Part shown: piece after piece, positions 44,201 to 50,200 of the stretch
Layout: the number at the start of each line of letters is the position of its first letter
Numbering within the stretch: position 1 is the stretch's first letter
Assembly (NCBI GenBank): GCA_943736015.1
Contig: OX031061.1
Span: 59,154,192-59,218,191 of the forward strand
Direction: 5' to 3'
Origin: Tridacna crocea
Taxonomy: Eukaryota; Mollusca; Bivalvia; Cardiida; Cardiidae
Length of the DNA stretch: 64,000 bases
The notes under the pieces: model-generated
Told to the model about the DNA's origin: nothing
Database searches by the model: none
Seen by the model: the letters and a program-made list of their open reading frames with translations, nothing else
Translations under genes and position numbers: made by a program

Positions 44201-47200
44201 AATTTGTCTGCATTGGCTTATGATAATGGCCGAGTCAAAAAAGTTAAGAAAAAATGCAGTTTCATACAGAGTAAGATAAATGTATCGTGAGACACAGCTT
44301 ATATAACAGTGAGTACATGCAAGTTCGTTTTCAATGAAATGAACTTTAAAGTTCTGGAACAAAAAATTAAATTGTAAAATCCTTATTTCATCCTAAATAT
44401 TCCACTAATCCGAGGAAAACCATAAGCATCAAAATAAAGCACTGTCCTTGAAAACTGAAAGTCGAAAATCCTGAATACCCAACATCAACAACATGTTACA
44501 AGAAGATTTTGTACGAAAATGCGACCTTTTCTGCGTTATTACGTGTTTTGGATTCACCTTATAACAAGATTTACTGCGACTTATATATGTGCCATGCCGT
44601 GCTCTTAAATCATGTTATTACGAGATTTTTGCATTTGTGCGATTTTTTCAGCGTTATTACCTGTCTTAAATTGATGTTGTAACGAGATTTTAAGCGTTAT
44701 TACGATCAATAAAGGCTTTATTGACTGTTTTAAAAACACGTCATTACATGTAAAAACACGTTATTACTAATTTTTTGGCGACTTTGCGTTATTACTTGTT
44801 TTAAATTCATGTTATTTCGTGCTTCTGGAAAAAAAACAAACAAACAAAAAAAAAAAGAAAGAAAAAAAAAAAAAAAAAACCAGATTGCTTCATTTTGGAA
44901 CTTATATGCTTTCGTAGTAGACCTAGATTGATAAATGAAGTTTCAGTTTTTGTACATGATTGAAAGACCCAAGTAAAATAAAAACTATGGTAGATCAAGA
45001 ACACTGTAGATCGAATGGTAATGATGTGCGTTAATCTGTTGAAGTAGTTAGATCCTCGTAATTGTAGCAAACTACGCATTTCGTTTTTATCAAAACTATC
45101 TACAACATTTACTAAGAAGTTTGAGGGTAATTGATTTTATATTTATATGGTGTTTTAAGCCGTTTCAATATTGTTCCAGTTATATCGCGGTAGCCTTTGC
45201 TACTGATAACACTTTCTTAGATATTTATTAACAGCACATCGCACGACAATGTTTCAAAGGCACTGGCTTCTTTCCCATTTATCCACCACCGAAACAATGA
45301 TCGGTGGCGAAAGAGGAATCAATCTTGTCAGTAAGACCACTATCAATCATCGGAAAGAAATTGGCCGAGCTTGGGTTTCAATCCAGTGCCCACCTGCTTC
45401 CAACTTCTGTACGCTACCAGCTCTGCTTCCGGGCTCGGTGTTATAGTTTTGAAGAAGGCATCGGCGGAACAAAACTAATTAAGTCATCATTTCAGCCAAA
45501 ACATGTAAAACAACGACATAAATTTTGTAATCTCATATCATATGTTCACATATACTCTGGGTGGGTTTTTCTATATTATACATATAATCTAAGTACAGAT
45601 TTCATGTTTTGACGTTCGGCTCTCTCTGTCCAATGCCGAAAATGAACTTAGATATTTGGTAACTATCTTTTTTTAAAAAAATTATCAGCAGTAAGTCCCA
45701 AACGAACCTTTTAACACACAAACTCGACCTGATCCGACCACGGAAAAAATGTAGACTGTCATAATGTTCCAATTTAGCCATACATCGTGAAAAGGGGGCT
45801 TTATACATTTGCAAAGTAGTATCGACCCGAGTCAGCCTTTGCAGTAAGCACAGGCTTACATGGGTAAAAAAATGCTGCATGTAAATCTTCTACACGATTT
45901 ATTGTAGGACCAAAAATATTTTACGGCTCCATCATCTTGTAACGACTCGCTAGGAAAGATACATCATGGAGATACATGAAGCCCCCTTTGCTCCCGCATC
46001 GCTCAATTTTATCTGTCAGTAGCCACATCATGTTAACTGTTTAAAACTCTTTACCACACGAGAAAATTTTAGACTGGTCCAAATTGAAAGCATTTGCAGA
46101 TGACAAAATAAAGGTGACTGAAAATTTGAAATTTGTTTTGTGAAGGGTAGAAAACATTGTGGGAAAAGGAGAAAATGCTGGTTACCAGCATTTTCTCCTT
46201 TTCCCACAATGTTTTCTAAAGACTTCTTTCTCAGGGGCGTCAAAAGTAGGGATTGTGTGGTAATGGGTTAAAAGCCATATTTCTGATATATACTGTTGCG
46301 CATGTTCTATCTCCTTTTCAAAGAAATACGTACGTTCGTCGGAAGCCTGGTGGCTCAGACATGAATCTATAACATAAAGCACAATTCTTAAACCTGGTTG
46401 TGAAAACACTATTCGATGACGAGACACTTTCTTTAGCTTTGTAATGGTAGATGATCATAGAAGAATGGGCAAGGGATGTAGGACTGAAAGGGACTCTCTG
46501 CATGTGTATTATTGTTTCACGTAAAGTTCGCAAAAAGTACATGATACGCATTTACCATTTCTTGACTGGGACTGGAAATGTTGACAGAAGGATGAATAGG
46601 TAAAACATTCTTAATCTCGTAATGGTCAAAGTTATTATTTTTTTCATAGAGTACCCAGTAGGTCCAGAATTGTACAGCCCGCAACAAACTGAGGGAAAAG
46701 TAAATATTTCCTGTAAAAGCTGGTTCGGACGGCCGGCACCACATCTGAGCTTGCTAATTGATGGAAACCTAATAAATACTACTGTCGTGCCAACAAAGGA
46801 CCCGGACAAACATATAAAGCTAACGTATCTCAAGAAAGATTGGAATGGTGCTAAAATAGAATGTTGTATGACACATCTGTGCTATGAAAAGCCAAAGTGT
46901 TCTGCCGAAAATATTGATTACCTATGTAAGTATTTCATGTTTATAGATTTATCGGAATGCAAATGAATGAAATTGACACTTGAAGTTCGAAAAATGAATA
47001 CGTTGCGTCTTCACGGCTATCTTGGCGAGAAAAATGTAGATGCAATTCTCAAGAGTGTACAGACCTGTACAGCTTGACATTGGGCAGACCTATCCACATT
47101 AAAGGTGTTTAACTTCTTGCAAGTTTTCATTGTAGTAATCGTATTTATTACACTATGCATCAAAAGCCTTCTTCCTCAAGGTCATTAAGACTCGTGATTG

Positions 47201-50200
47201 TGTGGTAAAGGTTTAATTGATATCCTCAAACGCAGCATATTGGATCATAGCAGAATGATAACTTCAGGGACCGTATTGACAATTCAGCCAAGACACCAAG
47301 ACCTGTATTTACCAACCGTTCTCATTTGCAATGTTTATTCTTCTTCCAGAAAATGACACAATACATGTATCTAAACCATTTGGTTAAGCCAATCAGAAAA
47401 TATGTTACTTACTTTGAAATTTAGAAAATTCTCGAGAATTAGACTAAAGATGCAATAAAGAAAGATTGTTTTGTACGGATCTTTTTGATAAGTGTTGATG
47501 ATATATTGTCCCAGCTATTGAGAAAGCTAGTCCTGGGTCCGTATTCACCAACCATTCTTAAGAACGTTCTTTGTCTAAATCTTCAAGATTTTCTGACTTT
47601 GAAAGTAACAGGACTTCTGATTGGCTAAACCAATTGGTTTAGCCAATCAGAAGTCCTATTACTTTCACATTGACAAAATTCTGAAGAATAAGCCTAAGAA
47701 TGTTCTTGAGAACGGTTGGTGAATCCGGACCCTGGATTCCAAAATTACAGCAAGCTTTAGAATGGTTGGTAGTCAGTGGCCCTGTAGTACATCAAGAGCA
47801 GAAATTTCTATCTAAGACAAGGGTATGAAGGGAATGGAGAACAGGAAGAGCGCAAAAGATTGTGGATCTATTTCCATAAAACGCTCTTTACAGCTGTCGT
47901 CTGTGGAAAAGAAAACGGTCATCTTTATATGTTTCGGGTCTTAAAAACCATAGCTGAAGTCTTAATGGTTTAGATTTGTCCATTTTGTCCAAGCAATTAG
48001 ATAAACGCCATTGTTTTGATCAGTTTCCCCAGCGTCAGTGATTCTGACTTCGTCTAAACCAGAACCGTCTGGCATAGGAGGTTTTCGACAAAAGTTGCAA
48101 TGTACCACCGTTAACGCAAATCCAGCATGCGGAGTAAAATGGAATCATCCCAACGGAGCTGAGGTAACCTTTAAAAACATAACAAGACCAACAGGCCAAG
48201 GAGGGTACACCACAGTGTCAGAATTACTACTAAATGGAAAAATGGAGATGGATGGAAGCGAAATAGATTGTCGACCGAACTGCGACAAATTCAAAACAAA
48301 GGATATAGCCACATATACGATACGTATCCCATGTTAGTGAGAAATACATTTTTATGAATGTAAATAGAATCAGTGCTTTCTTCCATTCTGGGTCAAATAC
48401 TCTTCTTAAAACTCACTTACCGCGAAAATTGAACCTTTTGGTTTTGTATTTCGTAGAAATAACGTTATTATAGCTGTTTATCTATGCATATATTTGTATA
48501 AAAGACCAATTATCTACAAAATATCATACAAAAAGGATTGCAACAAGAGAAGTTTCCTTTGGAAATAATGTCTCCTACGATAACAATATCTCCTACTATG
48601 TAAATGAAAAAAAAAAGCCTTTCTATTTTTATTTCGAATTAGACATCTGCAGGTGCTTGCTTGTGGTAAGAGTCTGACATTTGTCGCCTGATATGGGTAA
48701 TATGCGCCTTCCTGCAACATACATTCCGACCTTTGATCTGCAGTACCAGCTGATAAATTCTACATTAAAAAAAACTTGATATTGTAATATCGGGGTGTTA
48801 TTTCTAGGCCAACTATGAATGTCCAAATTATTCATTTGGCGATGTAAGTGTTAATCTTTATGGGCATTTGAATTATTATAAAAGTAAAGTACTAGTATAT
48901 ATACTTATTGAAAGTAAATTTTATCTTAAATATCACCGTAACCATTGTTTTTGTGCTCAAGCAACTTTTTTAGTGTCCTTGAGCAAGGCAACGCGTCATG
49001 CAAGAACGGGTTATACCAAAGGAACACATGAGTATGTTAACTGCCAGCTCGAAATGACTGAAACACTGACAAAAGCAGCGTACTATCTATCACCTTATTT
49101 CACAAATTTTATTTTACCAGCCGCAGATAAAACAATCTCTGAGAGCAGGGAAAAGACTCTACCGTGGGAATATATTGGTATCGGTGCTGCAGCGGGAGTT
49201 GTCGTTCTTGTAATTGTGACCGTTTTGGTGATAAAGAAGAGAATAAATACGGAAAGATGTAAAACAGGTAGGCTATAGTTTAAAAAGTTAGGAAGTTAGG
49301 TCTTCGCAGTCGGTAGTGACACAGCTTTACAACAGGGGGTCCTTGGTTTGAATCCCCAATTTGACAGATTTCTTTCCGCGGATTGGTGAGGGTCATCAGA
49401 GCTCCAGATAGAGGAAGTGATTTTGATTTCATAATTGAAAATGTAAGTTATTCTCCACTAAACCCTATGTTATGGGTACTCATTAGAATCGTCTCATCTA
49501 GACGATTCTAATGAGTACCCACAACATAGGGTTTAGAAGAAAAATAACAGATTTAGAATGTCATCGCTCCCTCTTATCTGGAGCTCTGGGTCATCATGAT
49601 ATCGCTGATCATTGTCCGCATTGTAACTGAAATACGCGTTAATCTTCATACAATGAAATGACGAACGTACTTTCTTACGTTACACACGCTTGGGATAATA
49701 GTTTTGTGACGTCATTTTGTACTTTTTAAAGGAAGTGGGTCAGGCTTTTATTTTCTTTTTATAAAATGTCATCTCAAATGCCAGCTTATGTCAGATTCTA
49801 GATATCTGCTAATGTTTCAGCCCATGAAGATATTCCTATGAATGGTCAAGCCATAGTAAACGGACCGAGACTGGAACAGAACGGGTGAGTTAATAGATAC
49901 GATTCAACGGTGATATTCATTAAATATTGAACCCTTTCAGTGCCATGGGCGAAAAATAGAGGCTTAAAACGTAGACGGCATAGATCAAGATCAGACTAAA
50001 CAGAGTCTACAATTTGGGTCCCTATTCACGAATCATTCTTACAAAAAGTATGTTTTATTTGCAAGGATTTCATAGATTTGAGAGAAATACAACTTCTGAA
50101 TGGCTAAACTGAATGGTTTAGCCAATCAGAATTTGTCCGAAAAAGTTACGGTAATCCATCCATCACTGATTTATGACGATGGTCCTTGGGATAGTCAATA

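Larger units (their letters stand above)
43150..46640. other. intron 6, repeat-derived, no gene
   Basis: Contains an A-rich run (44827-44879), a SINE at 45258-45438, a MITE at 46041-46271 and short palindromic phrases. Nothing recognisable as an exon between D5 and D6. Confidence 0.55.

Noticed and set aside
48868-49120. Upstream half of the open frame containing the transmembrane exon, as an extra exon
   Set aside because: The TTTTACCAG acceptor at 49120 gives the required phase 1, while no in-phase acceptor and Ig-like content support the upstream part.
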